Positions 46,896 to 57,642 are shown, counted from the stretch's first letter. The stretch: 64,000 nt of DNA from Alteromonas stellipolaris (GCF_001562115.1 NZ_CP013926.1:1798001-1862000), one strand, 5' to 3'. The notes: generated from the sequence alone by a model not told the origin. Numbers and translations are program-made.

Positions 46896-47267
46896 CTAGA
46901 ATAAGGGTTGTTTGGTAACCGCTACCATCGCAGTTGTCATCAGTACCACGAGCGCGGCAATGAAAAAAGCCCAGCGGCCCACGGTGGTTTTTGCTTTTTT
47001 AAGCGCAAATAAACCAAGCACGATGTAAGCGATAACACCAGCCAACTTGAATGTGAGCCATGCATTTACAATGGGATATTGAGACAAGATCACACATAGC
47101 CACACAGCACTGGCTAATAAAATGGTATCAATAATATGAGGAACAATTTTGACCCACTTTTTTGCTAAAATTGAGGCGTCGAATTGTGACCAGATAAAGC
47201 GAAAAATAAACAGTAAAATACTTAGTCCGACTGCGGTTAAGTGCAGATGTTTCGCCATCATATACAT
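46896..47267 (-). CDS. sirB2: SirB2-family membrane protein
   Basis: A 123-residue protein with four membrane helices and the SirB2 pattern (HLHLTAVGLSILLFIFRF, PHIIDTILLASAV, FKLAGVIAYIVLGLFAL). The function is unknown. In enterics sirB2 and sirB1 lie between prmC and kdsA; here sirB1 is absent and a response-regulator gene precedes instead. Confidence 0.9.
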   Translation of the reverse strand: MYMMAKHLHLTAVGLSILLFIFRFIWSQFDASILAKKWVKIVPHIIDTILLASAVWLCVILSQYPIVNAWLTFKLAGVIAYIVLGLFALKKAKTTVGRWAFFIAALVVLMTTAMVAVTKQPLF

Positions 47268-47345
47268 ACAATAATTCCTATCGTTCTTAAGTTTTGATTA
47301 TGTAGTTATTCGTTATTGTACGTTATTTACTGGCATTCGACTAAG

Positions 47346-48920
47346 TTAAACATACTCACGAATATCAGGGTGCTGATGTTGAATAGCCATGAATTTTTCA
47401 ATGTGGGTCAACAAGTAATCAACTAGTTGAGGGTCGAAATGCCGTCCTCTTTCTTCATTGATAACCTTTTCAACCTTGTCTAATGGCCAAGCAGTTTTAT
47501 AGGGGCGAGTATTAATTAACGCATCAAACACATCTAACAAGGTTGCTATGCGACTTTGCAGCAAGATATCTCTTCCTTGTAGACCTTCAGGATAGCCTTT
47601 GCCATCCCATCGTTCATGATGTTGGCGTGCTAGCGTTGCGGCAAGCTGAATAGTGGGCCTAGAAGAGTCTTTTAAAATCTGATAACCAAATTCGGCATGC
47701 TGACGAATGGCAAAAATTTCATCTTCCGTTAAGGGCTCTGTTTTACGTAAAATAGTGACAGGTACCCGAGAATTACCAACGTCATGAAGAGGTATTGCAT
47801 GCTTAAGTAACCGCACATCGTTTTCACTCATGCCTATGCCACAGCCCATAATCTCTGCCATCGCACTCATTCGCACAATATGGTTACTGCCCTGTCCGTC
47901 ATGCTCCATGGCTCTACCTAAGCGCTCGATAATTTCTCTTTGCGTATTTTCTACGTCAATGGTTTTGAGCACATTATCGAACGCTAGTTGAACACTGTTC
48001 GAAAACCGTCTCACCAAGTGCTTGTCATTTTCGCCAATACGACGAGGTAAGCCGGATAAATACAACAAAGCACCGTTTTGCGTTTTACTATTGCAATAAG
48101 CCACTACGTGGTCTTCTGCGTACACGATTTCGCGTTCGCGCATTGCGCGCTTGCACAGTTCATATTCTTCAGGTGACACGGCATCTTTTAATAGCACACC
48201 TTCTTTATCTGAATATTCACCGTTGCCGGCGAAAACGTATAGCTCATTGAGATCGAGTGTATTAGTAGGATTAGGTGATGCATCGGGTGTGGCAGCTACG
48301 GCCGTGGTAATGTAGGCTGCATCTTTCGAACAGCCTAAAATAGACGCCAGTTGCTGAATAATGCCTTGCATGAATTTTTCTAGCGAGTTGGAAGAAAACA
48401 AATCTACAGACGCATCTATGATTTTTTCTAAGCCTGCACGGCTCTCTTCAATCACAATGATATCGCGATAAGAGCGCAGCGCCGCAATAATAACAGTGAA
48501 TAGCTTTTGTGCGGTTAGTTCAGTTTTAGATTTATAGTCATTGATGTCGTAATTAATAATGACATCTTTTTCAGGCGCTTGGCCTGGCTGACCGGTACGC
48601 AGAATAATACGGGTAAAGTGATTATCGAGTTCGTTACGAACATACTCTGCAACTAGCAAGCCCGCATCGTCACTTTCCATAACCACATCAAGTAGTACCA
48701 CTGCAATATCATCATGCTCTCTGAAACAGCGTTTTGCTTCATCACCACTATAAGCACTGATAAATTCGAGGGTTTTGCCATTTAAGAAAAAGTCGTTGAG
48801 TGCCAATTTTGTGATGGCATGAACTTCTGGCTCATCATCAACAATGAGAATTTTCCACGTACCTAACTCTTCTACTACATCATCTTCATCGTCTTCGATG
48901 AAAAGTAAATCGTCACTCAT
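47346..48920 (-). CDS. Response regulator with DUF3369 and HD-GYP phosphodiesterase domain
   Basis: A 524-residue protein with an N-terminal receiver domain (KILIVDDEP, phospho-acceptor in VVLLDVVM, LRTGQPG, KSKTEL), a central DUF3369 sensor-like domain (about 175-330), and a C-terminal HD-GYP domain with LHDVGNSRVP and HHERWDGKGYPEGL. HD-GYP domains hydrolyse cyclic di-GMP. The usual HDIGK is HDVGN here, losing the lysine. No histidine kinase gene lies beside it. It is inserted in the hemA-kdsA gene group. Confidence 0.92.
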   Translation of the reverse strand: MSDDLLFIEDDEDDVVEELGTWKILIVDDEPEVHAITKLALNDFFLNGKTLEFISAYSGDEAKRCFREHDDIAVVLLDVVMESDDAGLLVAEYVRNELDNHFTRIILRTGQPGQAPEKDVIINYDINDYKSKTELTAQKLFTVIIAALRSYRDIIVIEESRAGLEKIIDASVDLFSSNSLEKFMQGIIQQLASILGCSKDAAYITTAVAATPDASPNPTNTLDLNELYVFAGNGEYSDKEGVLLKDAVSPEEYELCKRAMREREIVYAEDHVVAYCNSKTQNGALLYLSGLPRRIGENDKHLVRRFSNSVQLAFDNVLKTIDVENTQREIIERLGRAMEHDGQGSNHIVRMSAMAEIMGCGIGMSENDVRLLKHAIPLHDVGNSRVPVTILRKTEPLTEDEIFAIRQHAEFGYQILKDSSRPTIQLAATLARQHHERWDGKGYPEGLQGRDILLQSRIATLLDVFDALINTRPYKTAWPLDKVEKVINEERGRHFDPQLVDYLLTHIEKFMAIQHQHPDIREYV

Positions 48921-49005
48921 CTATAACTTCCTGTTCCTCAAATGCTTTTAAAATACTAATGCAATACGTATTTTTAGCAAGTCCCTAAATATAAGTAACA
49001 AATTC

Positions 49006-49917
49006 TTAACGTGTTGTAGATAGGTAACCGTAAGTGACTCGGTCATTCCCGCCATAGTCCCTTTCTGTGCAAACATTCACAAAGCCTTGGGCTTTTAACA
49101 GGTCGCCAACTGCTTTTGCTTGGTCGAAACCATGCTCGAAAGCCAGTAAGCCACCTTCAAATAAATGGGTGGGTGCAAGTGCGATAATATGCCTTATGTC
49201 ATCAAGCCCATCTGTACCCGAGGTAAGCGCTGATGCAGGTTCAAAGCGCACATCACCTTGCTGAAGAAAAGGACTGGATATTTCTATATAAGGTGGATTA
49301 GAAACAATAACGTGAAATTTTTCGCCCGCTAAATTATCGAACCAACTGCTTTGCTTAAACTGTGCATTAGTAATGTGATTAAGTGCTGCATTGCTAGTGG
49401 CGAGTTGAACAGCTTCATGTAGTAAATCTATACCCGTAACATTTGCATTGGGCAATTCAGAGGCCAGCGCAAGGGCAATCGCACCTGTGCCTGTGCCTAA
49501 ATCACAAACGGTTAGTTCACTCTTAACTGGCTCACTGCTTACTGGCTTAGCGCTTTCTTGCTTATTATGTACAAGCGCACTGGCAAACTGCGCCGACGCG
49601 ATACATGCTAGAGTTTGCTCTACCAATACTTCTGTATCGGGCCGAGGAATAAGGGTATGGGGCGAGGTGGCTAAATGTAAGGTCCAAAAGTCACGGCTAC
49701 CGGTTAGGTAAGCCACAGGAATACCTTGGACGCGTTTGGCTACCAGAGTTTTAAAATGAGATAACTCGTCAGCGCTTAACCTTTTGTCTGGCCATGTAAA
49801 TAGATAAACCTGAGTTTTATCTATTACATGGCTTAACAGCACTTTTGCATCAACAGCTGGCGATTCGCTTTCGCATAACTCGGCTATCGCCCACGCTAAT
49901 GCTGCGTCTATACGCAT
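49006..49917 (-). CDS. prmC: Release factor glutamine methyltransferase
   Basis: PrmC methylates the glutamine of the GGQ motif in release factors RF1 and RF2. The 303-residue protein has the SAM-binding CDLGTGTGAIALALASELP, the signature SNPPYIEI and an N-terminal helical domain. About 20 extra polar residues precede the methyltransferase motif I (QESAKPVSSEPVKSE). It follows prfA, its substrate gene, after 4 bases. Confidence 0.95.
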   Translation of the reverse strand: MRIDAALAWAIAELCESESPAVDAKVLLSHVIDKTQVYLFTWPDKRLSADELSHFKTLVAKRVQGIPVAYLTGSRDFWTLHLATSPHTLIPRPDTEVLVEQTLACIASAQFASALVHNKQESAKPVSSEPVKSELTVCDLGTGTGAIALALASELPNANVTGIDLLHEAVQLATSNAALNHITNAQFKQSSWFDNLAGEKFHVIVSNPPYIEISSPFLQQGDVRFEPASALTSGTDGLDDIRHIIALAPTHLFEGGLLAFEHGFDQAKAVGDLLKAQGFVNVCTERDYGGNDRVTYGYLSTTR

Positions 49918-49921
49918 GCTA

Positions 49922-51007
49922 TTATTCGTCTGACAACGAGGCTAATAAGTCAGCTTGGTGCTCTTGCATGATAGGGTCGAGAAGCTGCTTCAAATCACCT
50001 TCTATCACTTCATCTAAACGATAAATGGTTAGGTTGATGCGGTGATCGGTTACACGGCCTTGCGGGAAGTTATAAGTACGGATACGCTCTGAACGATCAC
50101 CACTGCCTACTAGGCTCTTACGAGTAGATGCTTCTTCTGCCGCACGCTTTTCTTCTTCAATGTTATTCAATCGAGCTTGCAATACTGACATGGCTTTTGC
50201 ACGGTTTTTGTGTTGCGAACGCTCATCCTGACACTCAACCACTAACCCTGATGGTAAGTGAGTAATTCGAATAGCAGAGTCGGTCTTGTTAACGTGCTGA
50301 CCACCGGCACCAGATGCTCTAAAGGTATCGATGCGAAGGTCCGCTGGGTTAATATCAATGGCTTCTGATTCTGGAATTTCAGGCAATACGGCAACCGTAC
50401 ACGCAGAGGTATGTATACGGCCTTGTGATTCTGTATCGGGTACACGCTGAACACGGTGGCCGCCAGATTCAAATTTTAAAATACCGTAAACACCATCACC
50501 ACTAATATTCGCGACAACTTCTTTATAGCCGCCGTGCTCACCCTCATTGGCGTTAATTAACTCTACGCGCCAACCTTTAGTTTCAGCGTATCGGCTGTAC
50601 ATGCGGAATAAGTCGCCTGCAAATATAGCGGCTTCATCTCCACCTGCACCGGCACGCACTTCTAAGAAGCAGTTGCTGTCATCGTTGGGATCTTTAGGTA
50701 ACAATAAAACCTGAAGCTCAGTTTCTAAGCGTTCAATATCCGCTTTCGCAATTTTTAATTCTTCTTGCGCCATTTCACGCATCTCTGCGTCATCTTCTTT
50801 CAACATTTCATTCGCTGAATCAAGATTTTCTTGCGCTTGTTGGTATGCATTAAAACCAGCAACTACGCTCTCTAGCTGGCTAAACTCTTTTGACAAATTA
50901 CGAAACTTATCTTGATTGCCGATTACTTGTGGGTCGCCTAATAAGGCCTGCACTTCTTCGAAGCGTTCCACTAAGTTTTCGAGTTTTCTGACAACCGAGT
51001 CTTTCAT
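49922..51007 (-). CDS. prfA: Peptide chain release factor 1
   Basis: RF1 reads UAA and UAG and releases the finished peptide. The 361-residue protein has the GGQ motif (residues 235-237, in [12 protein letters not shown]), the acidic helical N-terminal domain and [16 protein letters not shown]. It lies 15 bases after hemA, as in enterics. Confidence 0.97.
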   Translation of the reverse strand: MKDSVVRKLENLVERFEEVQALLGDPQVIGNQDKFRNLSKEFSQLESVVAGFNAYQQAQENLDSANEMLKEDDAEMREMAQEELKIAKADIERLETELQVLLLPKDPNDDSNCFLEVRAGAGGDEAAIFAGDLFRMYSRYAETKGWRVELINANEGEHGGYKEVVANISGDGVYGILKFESGGHRVQRVPDTESQGRIHTSACTVAVLPEIPESEAIDINPADLRIDTFRASGAGGQHVNKTDSAIRITHLPSGLVVECQDERSQHKNRAKAMSVLQARLNNIEEEKRAAEEASTRKSLVGSGDRSERIRTYNFPQGRVTDHRINLTIYRLDEVIEGDLKQLLDPIMQEHQADLLASLSDE

Positions 51008-51022
51008 ATTTTTATGTTTACC

Positions 51023-52297
51023 TTATTTTTTGATATCTGACGTAGTGTCAGATAACGATAATGCTTGCCCCAACCACCGGCTCAGCGCTGGGTCATCATG
51101 CATGGCAGCTTCTCTAAGTGCCAGCGTTGTGGGGTGCAGCAATGTATTGGTTAGCTTGTAGGCCATTTCACTCAGTACCGTTTCGGCATCTTTGCCTTCG
51201 GTTAACTGTGCCAGTGCTTTCTCTACTGCGTCGTCACGCTGTTCCATGCCCTTTTGACGATATTGCCTAACTAAATCTATAGATTGTTGAGACTGCTTCC
51301 AGATCATGTAATCGCCAGCTTGCTTTTCAATTAGCTTTTCAGCTTCAAGAGCCGCTTGCTCACGATTTTGTAAATTCTTTTGAACGATGTGCTGTAAATC
51401 ATCTACGGTATATAAGTAGGCATCACCCAATTCGTTCACTTGGGCTTCAATATCCCGAGGAACCGCTAAATCTACCAAGAACATGGGCATATTTCTGCGT
51501 TGTTTCAACGCCTTCTCTACCATGCCCTTGCCTATTAAGGGTAGCTGACTCGCCGTAGAGCTGATAACTATATCGAAATCTTTTAGATGTTCCGGTACTT
51601 GAGACAGCGTAAATACACTGGCATCCAAGGTTTCGGCCAAGGCTTCAGCACGTGAAATAGTCCGGTTGGCCACCGCTAAGCAACTTACGCCTTGCTCTTT
51701 TAAATGCTGTGCCACTAACTCAATAGTTTCACCCGCACCCACCAACAAAACCGAGCGCTTAGGTAGCTCAGCAAATATATGCTTGGCTAATTGAACTGCA
51801 GCATAAGCTACACTGACGGCATTCGCGCCAATTTCAGTTTCGCTACGAACTCGCTTTGCAACAGAAAAGGTGTGCTGAAATAGTTTATCAAACTCGGTAT
51901 TAATCATACCTGAGTGTTTGGCATCGCCAAAGGCTTGCTTTACTTGCCCTAATATCTGCGGCTCGCCAAGAATAAGGGAATCTAACCCACTTGCCACCCG
52001 CATAATATGTTTTACCGCATCATCTGCAGCAAGCACATAACTGTTGTTAGCAATTTCATCAACCTCAACATGGTGGAAGTTTGATAACCACTCTAATAAT
52101 GCAGTAGCACTTTCATGCTGGGTGTTCACGTACAGCTCTGTGCGATTGCACGTTGATACAATCACCGACTCATCAACCCCGTCTACCTTTCTTAATGACG
52201 CAAGTGCTTCCACCAGAGAGTCTGGTGTAAAAGCCACTTTTTCACGCAATGCGACAGGGGCGGTTTTGTGATTAATACCAAGGGCGAGTAGAGTCAT
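51023..52297 (-). CDS. hemA: Glutamyl-tRNA reductase
   Basis: HemA makes glutamate-1-semialdehyde from glutamyl-tRNA, the first step of C5 haem synthesis. The 424-residue protein starts MTLLALGINHKTAPVALREK, has the nucleophile Cys50 in STCNRTELY and the NADPH-binding SVLLVGAGETIELVAQHL. It is first in its operon and divergent from lolB. Confidence 0.97.
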   Translation of the reverse strand: MTLLALGINHKTAPVALREKVAFTPDSLVEALASLRKVDGVDESVIVSTCNRTELYVNTQHESATALLEWLSNFHHVEVDEIANNSYVLAADDAVKHIMRVASGLDSLILGEPQILGQVKQAFGDAKHSGMINTEFDKLFQHTFSVAKRVRSETEIGANAVSVAYAAVQLAKHIFAELPKRSVLLVGAGETIELVAQHLKEQGVSCLAVANRTISRAEALAETLDASVFTLSQVPEHLKDFDIVISSTASQLPLIGKGMVEKALKQRRNMPMFLVDLAVPRDIEAQVNELGDAYLYTVDDLQHIVQKNLQNREQAALEAEKLIEKQAGDYMIWKQSQQSIDLVRQYRQKGMEQRDDAVEKALAQLTEGKDAETVLSEMAYKLTNTLLHPTTLALREAAMHDDPALSRWLGQALSLSDTTSDIKK

Positions 52298-52411
52298 TCA
52301 AATCTGTGCTGGCAACGTCGGACGCGCATTGTACGAAAAACCCAAAATGATTGAAAGTGTTGGTAGAACTGTGTTCACATAAAGTATGAACTTTACCTAA
52401 GACGATACCCA

Positions 52412-53032
52412 ATGATTCGCTTCGTTTTTATACTTTTACTGGTTAACCTACTTATCAGCGCCTGTACCATACTACCTGATGGTCCTGAAAGCGCCGTAAA
52501 CCTTAGTGCCCAGCTTAAAAAGGTGGCACAAGTTGATGCCTGGCAATTGCGCGGAAAAATAGCTTTTAGGCAGGAAAAAGAAGGGGCTAGCGCTAACCTC
52601 TTGTGGAAAACCGATGATGCCGATTTTCATTTCCGATTAACCAATTTACTTGGTGTAACTATGGTTGATTTGAACGTAAATGGTGATAAAGCGATTTTAG
52701 AAGCGGGTAATGACGTATATGAAGACGCCGACCCCGAACCTTTAATTTATTATACCACTGGCATGGATATCCCCGTTGAACCCTTACTTTCGTGGATTAA
52801 AGGGCTTCCTCTTGCTGATGATAAATTTACCCTTACCGACAAGGGGCTACTTAATACGCTTGAAAGCAACTGTAGTGCATGTAAGGGCTGGCAAGTCAGT
52901 TATGCGAACTATGGCAATGTGGCTACTCCCGAAGGCAATAATGTGTGGCTGCCCCATTCAATTAACTTGGTTCAACCCAATCCGCCTTCAACAACGCTAA
53001 AAATAAAAATATATGAATGGACGCTGCTTTAG
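52412..53032 (+). CDS. lolB: Outer-membrane lipoprotein receptor LolB
   Basis: LolB accepts lipoproteins from LolA and inserts them in the outer membrane. The 206-residue precursor has a signal sequence with lipobox LLISAC and the typical WQLRGKIAFRQ start of the fold. The hemA-lolB-ispE-prs arrangement is conserved in gammaproteobacteria. ispE follows after 13 bases. Confidence 0.94.
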   Translation: MIRFVFILLLVNLLISACTILPDGPESAVNLSAQLKKVAQVDAWQLRGKIAFRQEKEGASANLLWKTDDADFHFRLTNLLGVTMVDLNVNGDKAILEAGNDVYEDADPEPLIYYTTGMDIPVEPLLSWIKGLPLADDKFTLTDKGLLNTLESNCSACKGWQVSYANYGNVATPEGNNVWLPHSINLVQPNPPSTTLKIKIYEWTLL

Positions 53033-53045
53033 TGAGAAACCTAAC

Positions 53046-53921
53046 ATGACAAACTTAGATTGGTGGCCTTCTCCTGCCAAACTTAATCTTTTTCTGCATA
53101 TTAACGGTCGTTACCCTAATGGCTATCACCAATTGCAAAGCTTATTTCAAATGCTTGATTACGGCGACAAGCTAGCTTTTGACATTAATGATTCAGGTAT
53201 AATTTCTATGGCTACCCCTCTACAAGGGGTAAAAGATGAAGATAACCTTATTGTGCGTGCCGCTAAGCTGCTGGCTGAACATACTCATATTCATAAAGGT
53301 GTTAGCATTAGTTTAGAAAAATGTTTGCCCATGGGCGGCGGTATTGGGGGCGGTTCATCGAATGCTGCCACCACCCTAGTCGCACTGAATCATTTATGGG
53401 GCGTAAAGTTATCTGAAGACGAACTTGCTGAGCTAGGGCTTAAATTAGGTGCAGATGTACCTATATTTGTTCGTGGTCTTACTGCTTTCGCATCAGGCGT
53501 AGGTGAAGAAATTACCCCTGCCCCGCAAGAAGAAAAGTGGTATCTGGTGGCAAACCCCAATGTGCATATTAGTACCGCCGAAGTATTTACAGCTGAACAA
53601 TTGACCAGAAATACACCAATTATGCAGTGGGAAGACTATCAATTTGAAGAAACTCGCAATGATTGTCAGCAATTAGTCGTTAATCGCTATCCCGAAGTTG
53701 CAAATTTATTACAGTGGTTGGTACACTACGCACCGTCGCGAATGACGGGCACAGGTGCCTGCGTATTTGCCACCTTTTCTGACGAAGTTTCAGCCGTAAA
53801 AGTTAAGGCTCAATTGCCCGATACTTGGCAAAGTTTTGTTGCAAAAGGTGTGAATCGCTCACCGCTATTACAAAAATTAAAAAAATCAGAGCACGTGTAC
53901 GCCACATCGGACAAGAAATAA
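53046..53921 (+). CDS. ispE: 4-diphosphocytidyl-2-C-methyl-D-erythritol kinase
   Basis: IspE is a GHMP kinase of the MEP isoprenoid pathway. The 291-residue protein has [20 protein letters not shown], the ATP loop [17 protein letters not shown] and a C-terminal [15 protein letters not shown] 53046 is chosen over an upstream ATG inside lolB because conservation begins there; GAGAAA is its ribosome site. The stop lies 6 bases before tRNA-Gln. Confidence 0.95.
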   Translation: MTNLDWWPSPAKLNLFLHINGRYPNGYHQLQSLFQMLDYGDKLAFDINDSGIISMATPLQGVKDEDNLIVRAAKLLAEHTHIHKGVSISLEKCLPMGGGIGGGSSNAATTLVALNHLWGVKLSEDELAELGLKLGADVPIFVRGLTAFASGVGEEITPAPQEEKWYLVANPNVHISTAEVFTAEQLTRNTPIMQWEDYQFEETRNDCQQLVVNRYPEVANLLQWLVHYAPSRMTGTGACVFATFSDEVSAVKVKAQLPDTWQSFVAKGVNRSPLLQKLKKSEHVYATSDKK

Positions 53922-53926
53922 AAAAT

Positions 53927-54002
53927 TGGGGTATAGCCAAGTTGGTAAGGCAGCGGGTTTTGATCCCGCCATTCGTAGGTTCGAGTCCTGCTACCCCAGC
54001 CA
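53927..54002 (+). tRNA. tRNA-Gln (TTG)
   Basis: A 76-base cloverleaf with acceptor stem TGGGGTA / TACCCCA and CCA encoded. The anticodon loop TTTTGAT gives TTG. It is identical to two copies at 63350 and 63467. It lies between ispE and prs, as in other gammaproteobacteria. Confidence 0.97.
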
Positions 54003-54036
54003 AACCTCTTTTATCAACGCACTGAGGAACCCACTT

Positions 54037-54984
54037 GTGCCAGATATGAAGCTCTTTGCAGGTAATGCCGTACCAGAACTTGCCCAGAAAGTCGCCGATC
54101 GCCTTTACACCAAACTCGGAAACGCCAAAGTAGGCCGTTTCAGTGATGGTGAAATTAGCGTAGAAATTCATGAAAACGTCCGTGGTTCGGACGTTTTTAT
54201 TATCCAATCAACCTGTGCCCCCACAAATGACAACCTAATGGAATTGATCGTGATGATCGACGCTTTGCGCCGTGCATCAGCAGGTCGTATTACTGCGGTA
54301 ATTCCATACTTTGGTTATGCGCGTCAAGACCGTCGCGTTCGTTCAGCCCGGGTACCAATTACTGCAAAGGTTGTCGCAGACTTTCTTTCTAACGTTGGTG
54401 TAGATAGAGTACTTACTATCGACTTGCACGCCGAGCAGATTCAAGGTTTCTTCGATGTACCTGTAGATAACGCGTTCGGAACGCCTATCTTGTTGGCCGA
54501 TATGGTTCAACGTGATTTCGCCGATCCGGTTGTGGTATCTCCAGATATTGGTGGTGTTGTTCGAGCTCGTGCTACTGCTAAGCTACTTAACGACGCTGAC
54601 CTTGCCATTATCGACAAACGCCGCCCTAAAGCGAACGTTGCTCAGGTAATGAACATCATCGGTGACGTTAATGACCGCGACTGTATTATTGTGGATGACA
54701 TGATTGATACTGGCGGTACATTGGCTAAAGCCGCTGAAGCATTGAAAAGCCATGGTGCACGTAATGTTTATGCTTACGCCACTCATGCGATTTTCTCTGG
54801 TAACGCAGCACAAAACCTAAAAGAATCAGTCATTGATGAAATTATCATTACCGATTCTATTCCACTTAGTGCAGATATGCAGAAGATTGGAAAAGTGAAA
54901 CAACTTACCTTGTCTGAAATGCTCGCTGAAACGATTCGTCGTATCAGTAACGAAGAGTCTATTTCAGCTATGTTTGAGTACTAG
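54037..54984 (+). CDS. prs: Ribose-phosphate pyrophosphokinase
   Basis: Prs makes PRPP for nucleotide, histidine and tryptophan synthesis. The 315-residue protein begins at GTG 54037 ([18 protein letters not shown]), with GAGGA eight bases upstream; the earlier open frame is translated tRNA and is ignored. It has [19 protein letters not shown] and the PRPP loop [11 protein letters not shown]. The length equals that of the Escherichia coli enzyme. Confidence 0.96.
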   Translation: MPDMKLFAGNAVPELAQKVADRLYTKLGNAKVGRFSDGEISVEIHENVRGSDVFIIQSTCAPTNDNLMELIVMIDALRRASAGRITAVIPYFGYARQDRRVRSARVPITAKVVADFLSNVGVDRVLTIDLHAEQIQGFFDVPVDNAFGTPILLADMVQRDFADPVVVSPDIGGVVRARATAKLLNDADLAIIDKRRPKANVAQVMNIIGDVNDRDCIIVDDMIDTGGTLAKAAEALKSHGARNVYAYATHAIFSGNAAQNLKESVIDEIIITDSIPLSADMQKIGKVKQLTLSEMLAETIRRISNEESISAMFEY

Positions 54985-55015
54985 CCTCTAGTTATAGCCG
55001 CAAGAACTCAACTTA

Positions 55016-55088
55016 AATTTTCGCCGTAGTTTTTACGACGCGGCGAAAATTCACTTCTTAAAAGGGCCTATGGGCCCTTTTTTTTAGC
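55016..55088 (+). terminator. Double hairpin terminator after prs
   Basis: An 11-bp perfect inverted repeat AATTTTCGCCG / CGGCGAAAATT (55016-55051) is followed by an intrinsic terminator AAAGGGCC-TATG-GGCCCTTT (55061-55080) with a T run to 55085. Confidence 0.85.
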
Positions 55089-55260
55089 TCGAATCTTAAT
55101 AATGCCTCCCTATATTTCCCTCAATACTTAACATTAAGAATAATAGACGGAGCAACCAATATAGCTCACTATTCGTTCGGTAAAATAAAAGATAAAAACT
55201 AAATAATTATCGTGATTGAACTCTGTCGAGTGAAACCAGCTTTCTAAAGGAGTAGAATGA

Positions 55261-57642
55261 GTGATAGGTAAACATATATTTAAGTTACCTGTATTCTTAT
55301 ATTGGTTGAGGCAGTATTGGGGCGATCCTGATGCGCCATCAGACATCGCTCGTCACTATCGTGCACGCCAAATTGATTCCATTGCTCGGCAATTACCCCT
55401 CGCCAGTATAGCGACCTGTTTTGTGGTGTTTTTGTGTGTTGCTTTCGCAAGAAATAATATTAACCATGATTTTTTAATGACGTGGGCGGGTACGCTCATC
55501 ATCATTGCCTGTGGAGATCTTATTGCTTGGTATCTTCTCTTACATAGCAATATTGGCAATAGCGGCGCTAAACGAGTCGTCCTCATTTTAGCGCTAATGC
55601 TAGGGTTAGCTGCCCTACTCTATGCGCAAATGATCGTAGCCTTAATAGGCGCCCTAGATTTCTCAGGCCAACTCGTATTAGTAGCGATAGGTGCAGGTTT
55701 CATTTCCACTGGAGCTTGGCAGTTTGCCTCACTACCAGCCGCCTCGCTGCTTTGGATATTGGGTCTTACACTAGGGACCTCTATCGGTTTTTACATAAAT
55801 TACGGCACTGAATACCTATTCCTCTCATCCTTGCTGGTAGTTTACTGGGCCTACTTGTCATGTGCAGCCATGGTAACGTCGAAACGGTTTGTTTTAGGTT
55901 TAGTTGCCGAAACTGCCATAGAGCAACAACGACAAGTGGTGGGCTTATTACTAAAAGATTTTGAAGAAAATGCCAGTGATTGGCTGTGGGAAATAGATAC
56001 GCTTGGTTGCCTTAGACATGTTTCCTCACGAATGGAAAGCGTATTTGGTAAAGACATTACTCACCTTTCGGGTCGTCACTTTGTGAGTTTGCTTCGTGAA
56101 ATATCTCCTTCAGGAAGTGAGACACAACTGACTCAATTGGGAACAAAGTTTGAGTCAAATGAACCTTTCACTTTCCAAAATATTGCAATTCAAAATAGCA
56201 GTAGTACAAGATGGTGGTCTTTAACTGCGCAGCCACTTAATAACAATAATGGCGAAGTAATAGGCTGGCGCGGAGTAGGCACGGATGTAACCGAAGCGTT
56301 ATTAAGAGAACAAGAAATGACGCACTTAGCGAATGTCGATTCGTTAACAGGGCTTGCGAATCGCCATGCGTTTGGCCATACCCTTTCGAATTGCTTCATT
56401 GAAGGAGCAGAACTAAGTTGTAACATTACACTTTTAACGCTGGATATAGACAATTTTAAAGCGGTTAATGACACATTGGGACATTTAGCCGGAGATGAAC
56501 TTTTAAAGGAGGTGGCCTCTCGCTTCCAAAAACTAACTCCCGATGACGTTTTGTTAGTAAGATTAGGTGGCGATGAGTTTGCGTGGGTATTCCCACACTG
56601 TATATCCCCTTTACAGGCCACACTTTTTGGCGAAAAGATTCACGAATCACTAGCTATTCCTTGGCTTCACCAAGAGCATTCTTTTAATTTAGGGGCTAGC
56701 ATTGGTGTAGCTAATGCGCCTATGGATGGCGCGTCACCCGTATCACTTCAGCGTGCTAGTGACATGGCGTTGTACTCAGCAAAGGCTAGTGGTAAAAATA
56801 GACTGTGCTTTTATGATCCCAAACTTGATGAATATGCCATGCTCAGACTGGCATTACTTAATGACTTTCGAAAAAGCTTCGCTAACCATGACTTTGTTGT
56901 GTTATATCAACCTCAAATACGATTCAGCGACAATGCTTTAATCGGGTTTGAAGCCCTAGTGCGATGGCATCACCCTGAAAGAGGCATAGTGTCACCTATC
57001 GAGTTTATTCATTTAATTGAAGAAAACGGGATGATAATCCCTCTTGGGAAGTGGGTGCTAAATCAGGCCTGTAAAGATGCAATGACTTGGAGTGCACCGT
57101 TACAAATTGCGGTTAACGTGTCGCCAGTTCAAATAGAGCGTTCAAATATGCTCCTGACGGTAGCGTCAACACTGGAAAACACAGAGTTACCGGCATCTCG
57201 CTTGGAACTAGAACTTACCGAGTCATCTTTGATGTGCGATGGCGATAATACCATCAATTTATTAAATGAACTCCGTCAACAGGGGGTTAAAATAGCGCTC
57301 GATGATTTTGGTACAGGTTACTCTTCATTGTCATATCTTCAGCGCTTTCCTTTCGACAAGCTTAAAGTAGACCGAAGTTTTGTTATTGCTGCATCAAATC
57401 ATACTAATAGCGATGGCAAATCTGATGCTAAGTCTATATTAAGTGCAATACTTCAGTTAGCCCAAGTGTTGAACCTAGAAACCATTGCTGAAGGCGTGGA
57501 AACTCAAGAAGTGGGTACTCTCCTCCACGAGCTTGGTTTTGAAAATGCCCAGGGCTATTTCTATGGACGCCCCATGACTGCCGATCAAGCTAAGCAATTG
57601 ATCATCGATTGGCCACATAATATTGAACAAAACAATAGTTAA
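55261..57642 (+). CDS. Membrane PAS-GGDEF-EAL cyclic-di-GMP protein
   Basis: A 793-residue protein: about seven N-terminal membrane helices (residues 45-215) of a MASE-like sensor, a PAS domain (about 235-350), a GGDEF domain with intact LGGDEF and no I-site, and an EAL domain with EALVRW, NVSP, ELTE, DDFGTGYSSL, LKVDRSF and AEGVET. Both catalytic sites look complete, so it may make or degrade cyclic di-GMP depending on signal. GTG 55261 lies 8 bases after AAGGAG. An ATG at 55257 in another frame opens a four-codon mini-ORF that overlaps this start. It is an insert in the ancestral prs-rplY order. Confidence 0.9.
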   Translation: MIGKHIFKLPVFLYWLRQYWGDPDAPSDIARHYRARQIDSIARQLPLASIATCFVVFLCVAFARNNINHDFLMTWAGTLIIIACGDLIAWYLLLHSNIGNSGAKRVVLILALMLGLAALLYAQMIVALIGALDFSGQLVLVAIGAGFISTGAWQFASLPAASLLWILGLTLGTSIGFYINYGTEYLFLSSLLVVYWAYLSCAAMVTSKRFVLGLVAETAIEQQRQVVGLLLKDFEENASDWLWEIDTLGCLRHVSSRMESVFGKDITHLSGRHFVSLLREISPSGSETQLTQLGTKFESNEPFTFQNIAIQNSSSTRWWSLTAQPLNNNNGEVIGWRGVGTDVTEALLREQEMTHLANVDSLTGLANRHAFGHTLSNCFIEGAELSCNITLLTLDIDNFKAVNDTLGHLAGDELLKEVASRFQKLTPDDVLLVRLGGDEFAWVFPHCISPLQATLFGEKIHESLAIPWLHQEHSFNLGASIGVANAPMDGASPVSLQRASDMALYSAKASGKNRLCFYDPKLDEYAMLRLALLNDFRKSFANHDFVVLYQPQIRFSDNALIGFEALVRWHHPERGIVSPIEFIHLIEENGMIIPLGKWVLNQACKDAMTWSAPLQIAVNVSPVQIERSNMLLTVASTLENTELPASRLELELTESSLMCDGDNTINLLNELRQQGVKIALDDFGTGYSSLSYLQRFPFDKLKVDRSFVIAASNHTNSDGKSDAKSILSAILQLAQVLNLETIAEGVETQEVGTLLHELGFENAQGYFYGRPMTADQAKQLIIDWPHNIEQNNS

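Noticed and set aside
53803..54207. 134-codon minus-strand frame
   Set aside because: Overlaps the ispE end, a tRNA and the prs start; part of it is reverse-translated tRNA.
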